Source of the DNA: Apium graveolens
Taxonomy: Eukaryota; Streptophyta; Magnoliopsida; Apiales; Apiaceae
Direction: 5' to 3'
Length of the DNA: 64,000 nucleotides
Assembly (NCBI RefSeq): GCF_009905375.1
Contig: NC_133649.1
Span: forward strand, 221,801,380 to 221,865,379
The position numbers were made by a program, and so were the translations under genes. This document shows positions 22,627 to 33,900 of this stretch, one piece after another. The first letter of the stretch is position 1, and every line of letters begins with the position of its first letter. The notes under the pieces are model-generated. The model was not told the DNA's origin and did not search any database. It saw nothing but the letters and a program-made list of their open reading frames with translations.

Positions 22627-24299
22627 TGAAAGGAATATGTCCTAAATCCAATCATGTATTAGGATTTAGGAATAACTTTTACATAATCTGTTTTGATTTC
22701 ATTGATATTAATAAAGACTTGTTTTGTTTTTATTACGGGCTTTATCTATTTAAGTGTTTAAATAAGATATACCATAGTTTAGAGTAAAGCTTTTTATGGA
22801 TTATGATGAGATCATAATAGTGAGACCTAAAAAGATGATAACTCTAAACTTAAATAGTTCCTGGTCATAGGATTACTAATTGGTAATTAATAATCCGCAA
22901 AGATCGGTACATACTATGCTTGCTTCATTATGAAGGATGTCTGTTCTCATAGACATTTGTGTGGTGATACTATAGCTAGTATGTATGTGCTTATTATAGA
23001 ATAAGTTCACTGAACATGACTCGCACAACTGAACAACTGATGGAGTTCACTCACGTGTCAGCAGTTGTTCACATAGTGATAGTTGTACAAGTATCCTTAG
23101 ACTTGAGGTCATCATAGTCATCTTGTGTACACTGAACTATGCTTTGGTTTAGTTCTTAGTCTCCAGGGACAATTATTAGGGCTCTTCTGGGTATAGGAAT
23201 TTGTACACGAAGATAGTGTATGATCAATAAATGATCTACCCCTTCCAGTGAAGGAAGCGAATGTTCAAGGCTGATCCACTTATGCTAGTTCAGGAATCTC
23301 TGGCCAGAGTGAATGAAATTAGAAAGGAGTTTCTAATTTGCATAGAACTACGCATAGTAAATGGTAAGCAAGTGATTGAATTAGATAGGCTTGACACGAG
23401 ATCCATGCCATGTATTTAATCGGGACATTGTAGGGTAGAAGGAGTTTATTGTACGGTAACTATTCACTGACAGGTTCTTGGTATTCTAAGCAGTGAATTC
23501 ATATTATCCGGATAGTCGCGATATGTTGAGAAGCATCACTCACGATGTAGAATAAATGTGATTAATTAATTAATCATATTTAATAAATTATAGAATTTAT
23601 ATAAATAATGATAAAATAGTTTTATTATTATTTATTTCTACTACCGGCTTAATATTGAACCTACAGGGTCACACTATAAAAAGAGAATGATTTAATGGTG
23701 GAGGAATTAATTAATAATGGCTAAATAATTATTTATTTTTGAAATAAATAATTAATTGGCAAATTTAATAATTGATTAAATGAGACTTAATTGATTATAA
23801 ATTAATTAAGAAAAGTTCTTAATATTATTAATTAAAAGATTTAATTTTTGGAAATTAAATCAAGAGAGAGAATTATTTCTAAAGTGTTTAGAAAAAGGAT
23901 TAATGATTAAAAGGTGTTTTAATTATTAATGAGAATAATAAATGGGATAATAATAATAATATTTATGGGAAAATTTTAGCTGAAAATTTTGCCTATAAAT
24001 ACACTATTATAGACCCTATTTTATTCTAACCCACATCGAACCCGAAAACCCAAAAAGTTTGGAAAACCCAATTCTCTCCACCTCCTTCCTCCTCCTTAAC
24101 ATCGTTTTCTTGGTGGATACCGGTGGAGTGCTTCACACTTGAGGAGCAACTGCTAAGGATCTCTGATCGTTGTCTCCGAATTATTTTTAAAGGTTAGATT
24201 CGATCCCTCGAATTTTTATTCATGATCTGTATGCTTTTATTTGGATTTTATATGTGTAAAAGTGTTTTGCCATGCCCCCGCTGCGTTTAAAATCCAACA
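22627..24299 (+). repeat. 5' LTR of the 8-kb Copia element
   Basis: 1673 bp, related to the solo LTR at 6926-21780 in opposite orientation. Includes a CCTATAAATACAC stretch (about 23990) as probable TATA box. Confidence 0.92.
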
Positions 24300-24300
24300 T

Positions 24301-24312
24301 TGGTATCAGAGC
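24301..24312 (+). other. Primer binding site, tRNA-iMet type
   Basis: TGGTATCAGAGC one base after the LTR end. Confidence 0.9.
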
Positions 24313-24742
24313 ATAGGTTGTATGCATATAGATCTGTGGTAAAAATTTCAGAATTTTATGTGCTTGTATGAATTAATTATGAATTTTACAAGTTATATCA
24401 TGGATTAATTTTGTCTGATGAGAAATCGTTTCTCAGAATAATTTTGAATGTTGATTTGGGTTCTACAAGTGTTGTAGATCGTCTAGGTATTTTTTTCATA
24501 ATTTTATGATGTATAGATTTTTTATTATGAATTTTTGAAGATCTTGCAATTAAATTCATTATTAAATAAATAAATATATGTGTATATAGTATATATATAT
24601 ATGTTTGTATTGCTGCTGTAAAAGAATACATTTGTCTGCTGTATTGTCTGTTATTCTGCACGGAGAAAAGAGAAGATGACAGAGAAGGTACGGCGGCTCG
24701 CTAATCGAGAAACGACGGCTGCTGCAGAAAAAAAAATAGGGG

Positions 24743-24863
24743 TGTAACGCATTCTGGGAATGCGTTACAAACCTGTGGCGCATTCACGGAATGCGTTACA
24801 CCCTTGTAACGCATTACCGGAATGCGTTACAGGGATTGTAACGCGTTCCTGTAATGCGTTACA
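24743..24863. repeat. Four tandem 27-nt hairpins in the Copia leader
   Basis: Four imperfect palindromes at 24743-24769, 24774-24800, 24805-24831 and 24837-24863 share the arms TGTAACGCATT and AATGCGTTACA around a short variable centre, at a period of 31-32 bases. In RNA each would fold into a stem of about 11 pairs. They lie in the untranslated leader between primer site and gag, where packaging or dimerisation signals of retroelements are usually found. Confidence 0.9.
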
Positions 24864-25631
24864 GCCCGACTATCCAGATTAAAATTAATTTTCTGGGAGT
24901 TTCGTAACTCCATTTTAGGCGTGCAATATACCGTTGGATTCGTTTTTTCGAGACGGATCTAATGGAGTGATCAATTTTAGTTTATATAAAAGTTTTGAAC
25001 TGTTTATATTTCTATGAAGTGTTTTAAAGTTGTTTTTGACTGTTTTAATTGCTTCTAAATGCTTCATGTGATACATAGAGATGTATAATGCTTAGACTAA
25101 TGTGCTAGATGATGTAACATGCTTACCTTGATGTTTATTCATGTTGATATATGTGATATATGCTTAGTTTATCATGCGATGATAGATTTAGGTGAACTTA
25201 AATAAACATAAGGCGTTTGTTAGACAACCTAGTATAGTGAAATTGTTTCATAACCTTAAGAATAATATTATGAATACAATCATGAGATTCTTGTGTTTGT
25301 GAAACACGTAATTGAATATGAATTTTCGATATGAGAGAAAGGATGATTCTGTCAACAACAGATTTCTATCTGTAAGAAAGGGTTATTAAGTGACACCTCT
25401 TGACAATGCTCCACCCGATCTGGGAATCATCTGATTATTGATTATTGATTTGAAATATTTAATTTAAAAGGAAGAATCTCTTTATAATATGATTATGATT
25501 GTAACGTAATATAATCCCTCTAAAATTAAATAATATCAAGTAGTAATTGGCCAATGACATAACGGGCTTGTGTCGGTCATAGCCTTCCAACATGGTAGAA
25601 AGTAGTTCTTATTTTTGAATCATTATCGTTT

Positions 25632-25926
25632 CGTGCCACAGCCGAGGGCTTTGATTTCGAAATAAGAAATACTTGTCTATTACATAGAGATGTGTATATT
25701 GAATAAGAATCTAAAGGTCGTTACGTGCCACAGCCGTGGGCCTTTGGGGACTGATTCAATTATAAGGAATGTTGGGTTAGACTTGACTTAGAATATTGAG
25801 TTTGTCGTGCCACAGCCGTGACTCAATTATTCAAGAGGCTAAAGTTTGATTAGGGAATAACATTAGATGTAATTGACAAGAGTTGTCTACCTATTGAACA
25901 TTACATGGCATTTCGTGCCACAGCCG
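25632..25926 (+). repeat. Four dispersed copies of CGTGCCACAGCCG in the Copia leader
   Basis: The identical 13-mer occurs at 25632, 25724, 25806 and 25914, at intervals of about 80-110 bases, each within otherwise different sequence. Perfect conservation amid diverged surroundings suggests a nucleic-acid-level function, for example in RNA folding or packaging. Inference only. Confidence 0.85.
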
Positions 25927-26128
25927 GGGTTATGTAATGGAATGTAGGATCCCTATTCCCACTAGCATTATGAATGCTTAATTTTTCACGTAGGGGGTTG
26001 AATAAATTAGAAAACTAGTTGGAGCCACTTATGAATAAAGACCCGATTCATATAGTGTTATGAAATGAAATCGAATATTTGCTAAGTGTTGTTATGTGTT
26101 TATCATTTATAGATTTACAATATACATT

Positions 26129-27142
26129 ATGTCTTCTGCACTATCACTCAGGAGCATACTGGATGCTCACAAATTGACTGGTCCTAATTATGTTGACTGG
26201 CTTTGAAACTTGAGAATTGTTCTCAGGATTGAGATGCTGGAATACGTGATTGACTCACCTAAGCCTACTGAACCTGCTAGTGATGCACATAATGATGAAC
26301 ATGTTGTGTATCGTAAGTGGATAGATGATGAAAATGTTGCTCAATGCATCATGCTAGCTTCCATGAACATTGAGCTACAGAAACAACATGAGCATATGGA
26401 TGCTCACACTATCCTCATGCATCTACAAGAGTTGTATGATGTGGCGGGGAGGACAGCTTGATATGAGATATCGAAGGAGTTGTTCGGTTGTAGGATGTCT
26501 GAGGGATCATCTGTGAATGACCATGTACTTAAGATGATCAATTTGATTGAACGTCTTGGACAACTTGGTTTTGCCATGGATGGGGAGCTGAGCCAAGACT
26601 TGGTCTTGCAATCGCTTCCGAGTTCGTTCTCGCAGTTTGTTGTGAACTTTCACATGAATAAGTTGGATGTCAGCCTGCCTGAACTCCACAACATGTTGAA
26701 GACTGCGGAATCGAATTTTCCCCTTAAGAAGAGTTATGTTCTTCTAATTGGTGAAGGTTCCAATCCTAAGAAAAGGAAGAGGAACCCTTCCAAGAAGAAG
26801 AAAGTAGGTGAGAAAATGCCGGTTCCACCAAAAGCTGAAGACCCCAAGAGCAAAGTTGTTTGCTTTTACTGTAACAAGGTGGGGCACTGGAAGAGGAACT
26901 GCAAGGTTTACCTTGCAGAATTGAAGAAGAAGAAGGGTAGTGAGACTACCGCTTCTGATTCAGGTATATTCATGATAAAAGTGAATATGTCATTATATCA
27001 AATTTCTACTTGGGTATTAGATACCGCCTGTGGTTCTCATATCTGCAATTTGTTGCAGGGACCAAGGAGAAGTAGGACTCTTGAGGAAGAGGAGGTGATT
27101 CTACTGATGGAAATGGAGCAAGAGTTGCTGCTGAAGATGTAG
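26129..27142 (+). pseudogene. gag: Copia gag with two stops
   Basis: ATG 26129 starts a frame with LTGPNYVDWL, typical of Copia gag N-termini, and the capsid-like domain. TGA codons at 26204-26206 and 26459-26461 break it. A CCHC knuckle CFYCNKVGHWKRNC lies at 26861-26902 and the protease site region DTACGSH at about 27021. The frame then drifts off at a frame change before 27142, after which the protease continues in another frame up to about 27370. Confidence 0.88.
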
Positions 27143-28914
27143 AATCATTTAATTTACATATACCTACGGGCAAGACTATTGTTTTAAATAATTGTTATTT
27201 TGTTCCCTCGATTGTGAGGAATATTATTCCCATGTTAGACTTGGGTGGATTTTCATTTATTATTGAGAATAATGAATGTTCTATTCTTAGAGATAATATT
27301 CTTTATGTACGTGGTGTTTTAAATAATGGTCTGTATGTATGTGATATAATTTATTTCAGATTGAACAAACTAATAAAAGAAAAGGGATGATGAAAATCCC
27401 ACTATTTAGTAGACATGGAGAGAGGACTACAAATTTGCTAGGAATGGTACACACAGATGTATGTGGACCAATGTTTACGCAAGCCATGGGTGGATTTTCA
27501 TACTTCATTACTTTCATAGATGATAGATCTGGATTCGGATATGTGTTTGATGAAACACAAGTTTGAGGCCTTTGAAAAGTTCAAAGAATATAAGTATGAA
27601 GTGGAGAAACAACCAAACATAGTATTATAACTCTTCGATCAGATCGAGGAGGTGAATACTTTAATGGAGTGTTTCTAGATTATCTCAAAGTAAATGGTAT
27701 AGTCTCCCAGGGGACTCTTCCAGATTGGCATCTGAAAGGAGAAATCGAACTTTGTTAGACATAGTTCGGTCCATGATGAGCTATGCAAAACTTCCAGTAT
27801 TCCTATGGGGTTATGCATTGGAAACCTCAGCATATTTACTGAATATGGTGCCTTTCAAAAATCTGTTCCTCAAACTTCGTATGAGATATGGAAAGAAAGG
27901 AAACCGAGTCTTAAACACGTTAAGATTTGGGGATGTCCATCTTATGTCAAGTAAGTTGACCCAGATAAGCTGGAATATCGATCCGTAAAATGTAGTTTTG
28001 TGGGATATCCTAAAGAGACTTTAGGGTATTACTTTTGCACCGATCATCGGGTGTTTGTCTCCAGACATGCTACCTTCTTGGAAAAGGAGTTTATCCTTGA
28101 AGGAAACAGTGGGAGCAAAATTGAACTTGATGAAGTTCAAGAAGCACAAACTACTACGGATCAAGTGGAAACACCTGTTCTGACTGAACAACCTTTTGTG
28201 GAACAGCCCATTCATAGATCAGGGAGAGTGTCTCGCCAACCTGAGAGGTATTATGGCCTTGTCATTGAGAATGACAATGAGTTGTCGATCATTGATGATG
28301 ATGACCCTGTGACCTATAATGAGGCTATGAGTAGTGTTGACTCAGAGAAATGGCATAGTGCCATGAAATCCGGAAAAAAATCTATGTATACGGGATACAA
28401 AAGAATGATTAGAGCAGATGGCCAGGTGGAGACCTTTAAGGCCAGACTTGTGGCAAAAGAATTCAAACAAAGGCAATGGATTGACTTTGATGAAACCTTT
28501 TACCTGTAGCCCTGTTAAAATCAGTTCGGATTTTGCTTGCGAATGTTGCTTACTACGACTATGAGATCTGTCAATTAGCCAGATGGTTTTCTTTCCAAGA
28601 GAAATGAAAACCTAGTGTGTAAGCTGCTGCGAACCATATGTGGTTTAAAGCAGGCTTCTCAAAAGATGGAACATTCGTTTTGATGAGACAATCAAAGAGT
28701 TTGATTTTATCAAAAACGAAGATGAACCATGCGTTTACAAAAGGGTTAGTGGGAGTGCGATAACATTTCTTGTATTGTATTGAAATAGAGTTGACACACA
28801 TAACAACATAGCAGACCCACTCACAAAGCTACTTTTTGAAAGTCACTTTGATCGTCATAAATATGAGATGGGTATTAGATACCAGAGTGATTGGCTTTAG
28901 TACAAGTGGGAGAT
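27143..28914 (+). pseudogene. pol: Decayed Copia pol (protease, integrase, RT start and end pieces)
   Basis: Protease/pre-integrase sequence is readable in a shifted frame (27148-27370). Integrase core words appear in several frames with many stops (27400-27990), including KAFEKFKEYK-like and RNRTLLDIVRSMMSYAKLP. A frame 28000-28509 reads from the integrase tail (FCTDHRVFVSRHATFLE) into the first RT block (ARLVAKEFKQ). After a stop at 28507 only scraps remain: one FPREMK...GLKQAS-like piece and a terminal ADPLTK-like piece (28805-28830). The catalytic YVDD and most of RNase H are deleted. The element could move only with help from another copy. Confidence 0.85.
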
Positions 28915-30585
28915 TGAAAGGAATATGTCCTAAGTCCAATCATGTATTAGAATTTGGGAATAACTTTTATGTAATCTGTTTTGATTTCATTGATATTAAT
29001 AAAGACCTTGTGTTTTTATTACGGGCTTTATCTATTTAAGTGTTTAAATAAGATATACCATAGTTTAGAGTAAAGCTTTTTATGGATTATGATGAGATCA
29101 TAATAGTGAGACCTAAAAAGATGATAACTCTAAACTTAAATAGTTCCTGGTCATAGGATTACTAACTGGTAATTAATAATCCGCAAAGATCGGTACATAC
29201 TATGCTTGCTTCATTATGAAGGATGTCTGTTCTCATAGACATTTGTGTGGTGACACTATAGCTAGTATGTAGGTGCTTATTATAGAATAAGTTCACTGAA
29301 CATGACTCGCACAGCTGAACAACTGATGGAGTTCACTCACGTGTCAGCAGTTGTTCATATAGTGATAGTTGTACAAGTATCCTTAGACTTGAGGTCATCA
29401 TAGTCATCTTGTGTACACTGAACTATGCTTTGGTTTAGTTCTTAGTCTTTAGGGACAATTATTAGGGCTCTTCTGGGTATAGGAATTTGTACACGAAGAT
29501 AGTGTATGATCAATAAAGGATCTACCCCTTCCAGTGAAGGAAGCGAATGTTCAAGGCTGATCCACTTATGCTAGTTCAGGAATCTCTGGCCAGAGTGAAT
29601 GAAATTAGAAAGGAGTTTCTAATTTGCATAGAACTACGCATAGTAAATGGTAAGCAAGTGATTGAATTAGATAGGCTTGACACGAGATCCATGCCTTGTA
29701 TTTAATCGGGACATTGTAGGGTAGAAGGAGTTTATTGTATGGTAACTATTCACTGACAGGTTCTTGGTATTCTAAGCAGTGAATTCATATTATCCGGATA
29801 GTCGCGATATGTTGAGAAGCATCACTCACGATGTAGAATAAATGTGATTAATTAATTAATCATATTTAATAAATTATAGAATTTATATAAATAATGATAA
29901 AATAGTTTTATTATTATTTATTTCTACTATCGGCTTAATATTGAACCTACAGGGTCACACCATAAAAAGAGTATGATTTAATGGTGGAGGAATTAATTAA
30001 TAATGGCTAAATAATTATTTATTTGTGAAATAAATAATTAATTGGCAAATTTAATAATTGATTAAATGAGATTTAATTGATTATAAATTAATTAAGAAAA
30101 GTTCTTAATATTATTAATTAAAGGATTTAATTTTTGGAAATTAAATCAAGAGAGAGAATTATTTCTAAAGTGTTTAGAAAAAGGATTAATGATTAAAAGG
30201 TGTTTTAATTATTAATGAGAATAATAAATGGGATAATAATAATAATATTTATGGGAAAATTTCAGCTGAAAATTTTGCCTATAAATACACTATTATAGAC
30301 CCTATTTTATTCTAACCCACATCGAACCCGAAAACCCAAAAAGTTTGGAAAACCCAATTCTCTCCACCTCCTTCCTCCTCCTTAACATCGTTTTCTTGGT
30401 GGATACCGGTGGAGTGCTTCACACTTGAGGAGCAACTGCTAAGGATCTCTGATCGTTGTCTCCGAATTATTTTTAAAGGTTAGATTCGATTCCTCGATTT
30501 TTTATTCATGATCTGTATGCTTTTATTTGGATTTTATATGTGTAAAAGTGTTTTGCCATGCCCCCACTGCGTTTAAAATCCAACA
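28915..30585 (+). repeat. 3' LTR of the 8-kb Copia element
   Basis: 1671 bp, preceded by the purine tract AAGTGGGAGA (28904-28913). Followed by the duplication GAGCC. Confidence 0.92.
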
Positions 30586-30590
30586 GAGCC

Positions 30591-31195
30591 AAGTTGCAAA
30601 TTATCATGTTTGAACTTGGCTTGACTAGACAGTTCCGAGGTCGGGCTCGATTGAGTGCACATTGTATAGGCTTGTGAGCCTGGTGATTCAAATAATTTCA
30701 TACCCGAGCTTAGATCGAAATAATATATGTTTGAGCTCAAATTCGGCATAATAATTGTTGCCAAATTCACTCATAGCTTAGTCGTTTACAGTTTACACCA
30801 AAGTGTACATACAAAATGAGTTTGTAAACTCAAATCTTTCACTTAGCTACTAGGCATGTCCCCCCACAGCCCCGCCCAAAATCTTTTTCCCCACAACATG
30901 CTAAAACTTTGCAAACTTAAGGCTTCATTTTAATTGCAAAGTGGTGACTGAACTTCGAAAACTTCAGGATTCATTTTAATTGCAAGGCGGTGGCTGGACT
31001 TTTCCAAGTATAGAAGCATTTTGCTGGATTCTATGTTTCACAATTTGGTGGCCACATATTGCTTACGCCTGTCCAAAAATGTGGTTCTGTCGCCACTTTC
31101 TGAAAGATGAAAGCAATTAATGGCTACCAAATACAAATTTGGACATTCAACCATCAAAATGCTATATTAAATAATAGTCCAGCCACCAATTTTTC
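30591..31195. other. CACTA-internal DNA with a 46-bp tandem pair
   Basis: No exon recognised. Two adjacent 46-base units (30915-30960 and 30961-31005) share TTCATTTTAATTGCAA and the following GTGG-rich half. A GGTGGCCAC-like palindromic stretch lies near 31050. Confidence 0.5.
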
Positions 31196-31308
31196 CCACC
31201 ACAGTTGGGAAAAGAAGCGTTGTTAAGAGCTTCTTTGTATCTTATATTATCTGCACGGAGCTTTTCATTTTCATTCCTCAGCTGCGTGTTCACACAATGT
31301 TCATGTTG
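31196..31308 (-). pseudogene. HD-Zip class IV leucine-zipper exon fragment
   Basis: On the minus strand the frame encodes [12 protein letters not shown] followed by [16 protein letters not shown], the zipper-loop-zipper start of HD-Zip IV homeodomain factors (PDF2/ANL2 group), which control epidermal gene expression as dimers. In intact proteins the sequence is NASCPNCGG, so one of the CPNC cysteines is Phe here. The match ends abruptly at GG and at about 31308 upstream; homeodomain and START domain are absent. It is a captured exon piece in the same orientation as its neighbours. Confidence 0.82.
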
Positions 31309-32223
31309 AGATTACAGCAACATATTTATGTAGGTGATCAGAAATCTTTTACAGCCAACCATGCTTCATTAAATAAATAAAAAAAATTATCACAAATATA
31401 TTTAAAATGATATATACTGTTGAAAAGTAACAATTACATAATTAGTATCACAATAATTAAGAGATATATAATTCAAACAGAAGTAATTAATTTAGTTACA
31501 AGAAGTTATTAGTATAAAAGAAAAAATGCACTGAACTTATAAGCTGTAAAAAAATCTAGCTAGCTAGGCACTTGTTTATTTCTTAGAAAAAAAGAATAAA
31601 ATTATATTTATTTCATAAATCTTGACTCATCCGACCAAATTAATAAACTTATATTTATTTCTTAGAAAAAAATAAAAAGGAGAACACCTGAACATAAGCT
31701 TAGCAATATCATAAGGCAGAAGAAAATATATATTTACCTTAAAGATGGGAATTCATATATATGTAGATCTAGATATCTTAACCAATCAAACTATCATATA
31801 AAATGCAAACAAGGATCTGTGATATTAAAGCAAAATGTCTGTTAAACAACTATATCAGAGCATTTACCATAATATAAAATCAATTTTTATTCTTTCTATA
31901 TATCCTTGCTTGTTCTCTACCACAAATACTTATCCTCCATCAGCTGATGTTTCATTCTTATTTCAGAAAAAACTCTTCTATACCACCGGTTCTCTTCTCG
32001 TATTACTAATCCTCTTCTTGTTCTACAAATGATTATCCTCCGTTAAAGTGCGAAAAATTCTTATGGTTATCACGGTCCTATCCCATCTTCTAATTTTCCA
32101 GTCATTAAATTTATAATACAATTCATCAGATTATGTGCAACCTCTATACTGACATTACTTCTATTCAGAAAGAGCACTATCTACAGCATGTTATAACCCC
32201 TATATCTTCTCATTAAAACTCAC
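31309..32223. other. CACTA-internal DNA without recognised exon
   Basis: AT-rich; no coding match seen on either strand. Probably intron and filler carried with the captured fragments. Confidence 0.4.
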
Positions 32224-32396
32224 CTTGACTTCCAGTTATCCCAAGATCCCTCTATAGAAACATCATTACGACCGTGGCTCCGTGTTATTAGAGTAGGGTT
32301 TCCTTGCTGAGGAACATCTATAGCATCACCAGCTTCAGTCTGCCACATTTGATCAGTAGAAGGACCGTCAGGCCGTTGCAGAGGAGCTACAAGCAC
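32224..32396 (-). pseudogene. SnRK1 beta subunit (KIN-beta) carbohydrate-binding-domain exon
   Basis: A 173-base open exon on the minus strand with AG acceptor (32398-32397) and GTGAG donor (32223-32219). It encodes VLVAPLQRPDG, a variable linker and NPTLITRSHGRNDVSIEGSW followed by DNWKSR. This is the start of the AMPK/SnRK1 beta glycogen-binding module; intact plant proteins have ITW where this copy has ITR, so a core Trp of the sugar-binding fold is lost. The intact protein scaffolds the SnRK1 energy-sensing kinase. No other exon of the gene is visible. Confidence 0.85.
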
Positions 32397-32706
32397 CTAA
32401 AGATTAACCCGACAGAAAGAATTGAGTTACTTTCAGATACTGCTAACAAAGACATATTTATGCACCACAGACTAGTCATCACAGTTTGTACATGAATTTT
32501 ATAATGTGAAACAATACACACATACAATGTAAAAAAAACCTAAAGGAGCTTATCATTATACGATTAGACTAAACAGGACAAACTCACGCCTAAAAAATGC
32601 TTACAGAAAAAAAATGAGAATATGAGATAAAGATACTACTCAGTAGCCTTTAAAGTTTCTTACAAGCATCAACTCTACACATTGAAGGCTACATTTAGTA
32701 GAAGGC

Positions 32707-32755
32707 TACAGAGTTATTTTTTCCGAAGCTTGGTGGCCCTAAAAGCAATACCATT
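32707..32755 (-). pseudogene. ABCG/PDR transporter Walker A exon fragment
   Basis: Minus-strand exon starting at an AG acceptor (32757-32756) encodes MVLLLGPPSFGKNN. PDR-type ABCG transporters have GPPSSGKTT here, so the phosphate-binding loop is mutated at two or more key positions. Joined in phase to the end of the exon at 32831-33095 it continues VIKLGR. The splice position after R is the known intron position before the Walker A stretch in this family as I remember it. The exon soon hits a stop in unrelated sequence. Confidence 0.8.
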
Positions 32756-32830
32756 CTACAAGAAACCGAATCAATAGGATAATAAGTTTGATATTAAAAT
32801 GCATATGCGGTGTAAGTTTAGTTTTCTGAC

Positions 32831-33095
32831 CTTCCAAGCTTAATAACACCACTAACATCATGAAGTATTTGTAATGGTTTCTTTCTACTCGGAAGAAGAA
32901 AATTAATGAACATATCAGAACGAGGTTGTGTTGCCATTACTTCATAACTCCTTTCATAAGAAAACTGTTGTACAGATGGAATGAGCTCGACAATTGAATC
33001 ACTAACGCACATTAAATATTTCATCTCCCTTCTCCACATTGCCTTCTTTTGAGGTGCCAATGGCTCCAGTATCCACAATTCACAAAACACAGTAG
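32831..33095 (-). pseudogene. Chimeric exon: RopGEF PRONE fused to ABCG/PDR N-terminal segment
   Basis: The minus-strand exon opens after an AG acceptor (33097-33096) with ATVFCELWILEPLAPQKKAM and CVSDSIVELIPSVQQF, signature of the PRONE domain of plant RopGEFs. At about 32900, after SDMFIN, it switches in frame to LPSRKKPLQILHDVSGVIK, which is the N-terminal side of the first nucleotide-binding domain of PDR-type ABCG transporters. The donor GT is at 32830-32829. No stop interrupts the fused frame within the exon. Two unrelated gene pieces joined inside one exon cannot be a host gene arrangement I know; it indicates DNA capture and end-joining within a transposon. Confidence 0.85.
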
Positions 33096-33216
33096 CTAAA
33101 AAATAAAAATAACAAACAGCAGCCAGTCATTTCTAATTTACTATACATATAAATATAAATTAAAAACAATCACACTAAAACACAAAAAAAGAAAGATAGG
33201 GTAAACGTGCACTAAC

Positions 33217-33333
33217 CAGAGAGATTGGTTATGGCATTTGAAATTGCAAGAGCAGTACAAACACCTTTACCCCCTCCCGACATATCTTCTTCAAGAAGAA
33301 GCTTAGCGAATCTTTCCTTCATCAACTCCACTT
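33217..33333 (-). pseudogene. RopGEF PRONE exon fragment (upstream exon)
   Basis: The minus-strand exon between an AG acceptor (33335-33334) and GTTAGT donor (33216-33211) encodes [20 protein letters not shown] and [15 protein letters not shown], core PRONE residues of Rop guanine-nucleotide exchange factors. It splices in phase to 33095. Intact family members read LLLGEDMSG, so Gly to Glu is a visible change. Intron phase and order are as in real RopGEF genes, so this is a genomic, not cDNA, capture. Confidence 0.88.
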
Positions 33334-33539
33334 CTACAAGTTCCACAAAATTAAAAATCCACATCAAACCAACATAAATTAAACACACATTAATACCGAG
33401 TATATTAACATATGAAGAACATCCCGTTTACTCCCTTAAACTCGTACCCTCCTCACAAGTCACAATCATAATAACCACAACAAAACATAAATATAAAAAA
33501 CGAAGCCTTAAAATAAAAAACCCTAAATCGATTTAGCCC

Positions 33540-33900
33540 TAATTTGAAGAACAACTAAAATTGAGAGAGAGAGAGGGAGAGAGAGATGACGATGTTTAAG
33601 AGAACATAAATAAAATGAAGAATCAAAATCCAAATCTAAAGAATCAAACTATCGACCCCTGAAATGAAATCGATTGAGATTGAGCAAATCAAGAACCCGG
33701 AAACAGAAATTGTTAACTAGATATTAAAAGTGGTGGCAGAGAATGAGATTAATTGGAGAAAGAGTAGCCATCAGAGATTAGCAGTAGGAAATTGAGGGAT
33801 AAAGTGAGGGGGTGTATTGTGCTCATCAGAAATATTTGAAGTTAGATAGAAAATTTGGGCGGCTTCCTGTCAAAATTTTCCCGCTTTGGCCCAAAAGTTC
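33540..33900 (-). promoter_or_regulatory. Captured promoter / 5'UTR-like segment with E2F-type site
   Basis: Reading on the minus strand, a TTTCCCGC box (plus 33877-33884, the E2F/DP consensus TTTSSCGC) lies upstream of a CT-rich leader with a GAGA/CTCTCT run (33563-33592). This is the layout of a promoter and first untranslated exon of a proliferation-linked plant gene. It lies upstream of and in the same direction as all captured exons, so it could drive a chimeric transcript. No coding start of the donor gene was recognised. Promoter activity is inference. Confidence 0.4.

Larger units (their letters stand above)
22627..30585 (+). mobile_element. Copia retrotransposon with 1.67-kb LTRs and decayed coding region
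   Basis: The LTRs 22627-24299 and 28915-30585 (TGAAAGG...CCAACA) are flanked by GAGCC (22622-22626 and 30586-30590). The primer site TGGTATCAGAGC lies at 24301 and a purine tract AAGTGGGAGA before the right LTR. The 4.6-kb interior has a long non-coding leader, gag, protease, a shattered integrase and a mostly deleted reverse transcriptase/RNase H. About 27 differences between LTRs by eye (about 1.6 percent). It sits inside the CACTA-like region, between the PIG-M and HD-Zip fragments. Confidence 0.92.

Noticed and set aside
24743..24863. CRISPR array
   Set aside because: Regular 27-nt palindromes with 4-5-base gaps in a plant retrotransposon leader; there are no spacers and no bacterial context.
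32304..32495. Plus-strand ORF over the SnRK1 beta exon
   Set aside because: Antisense shadow of the captured minus-strand exon.
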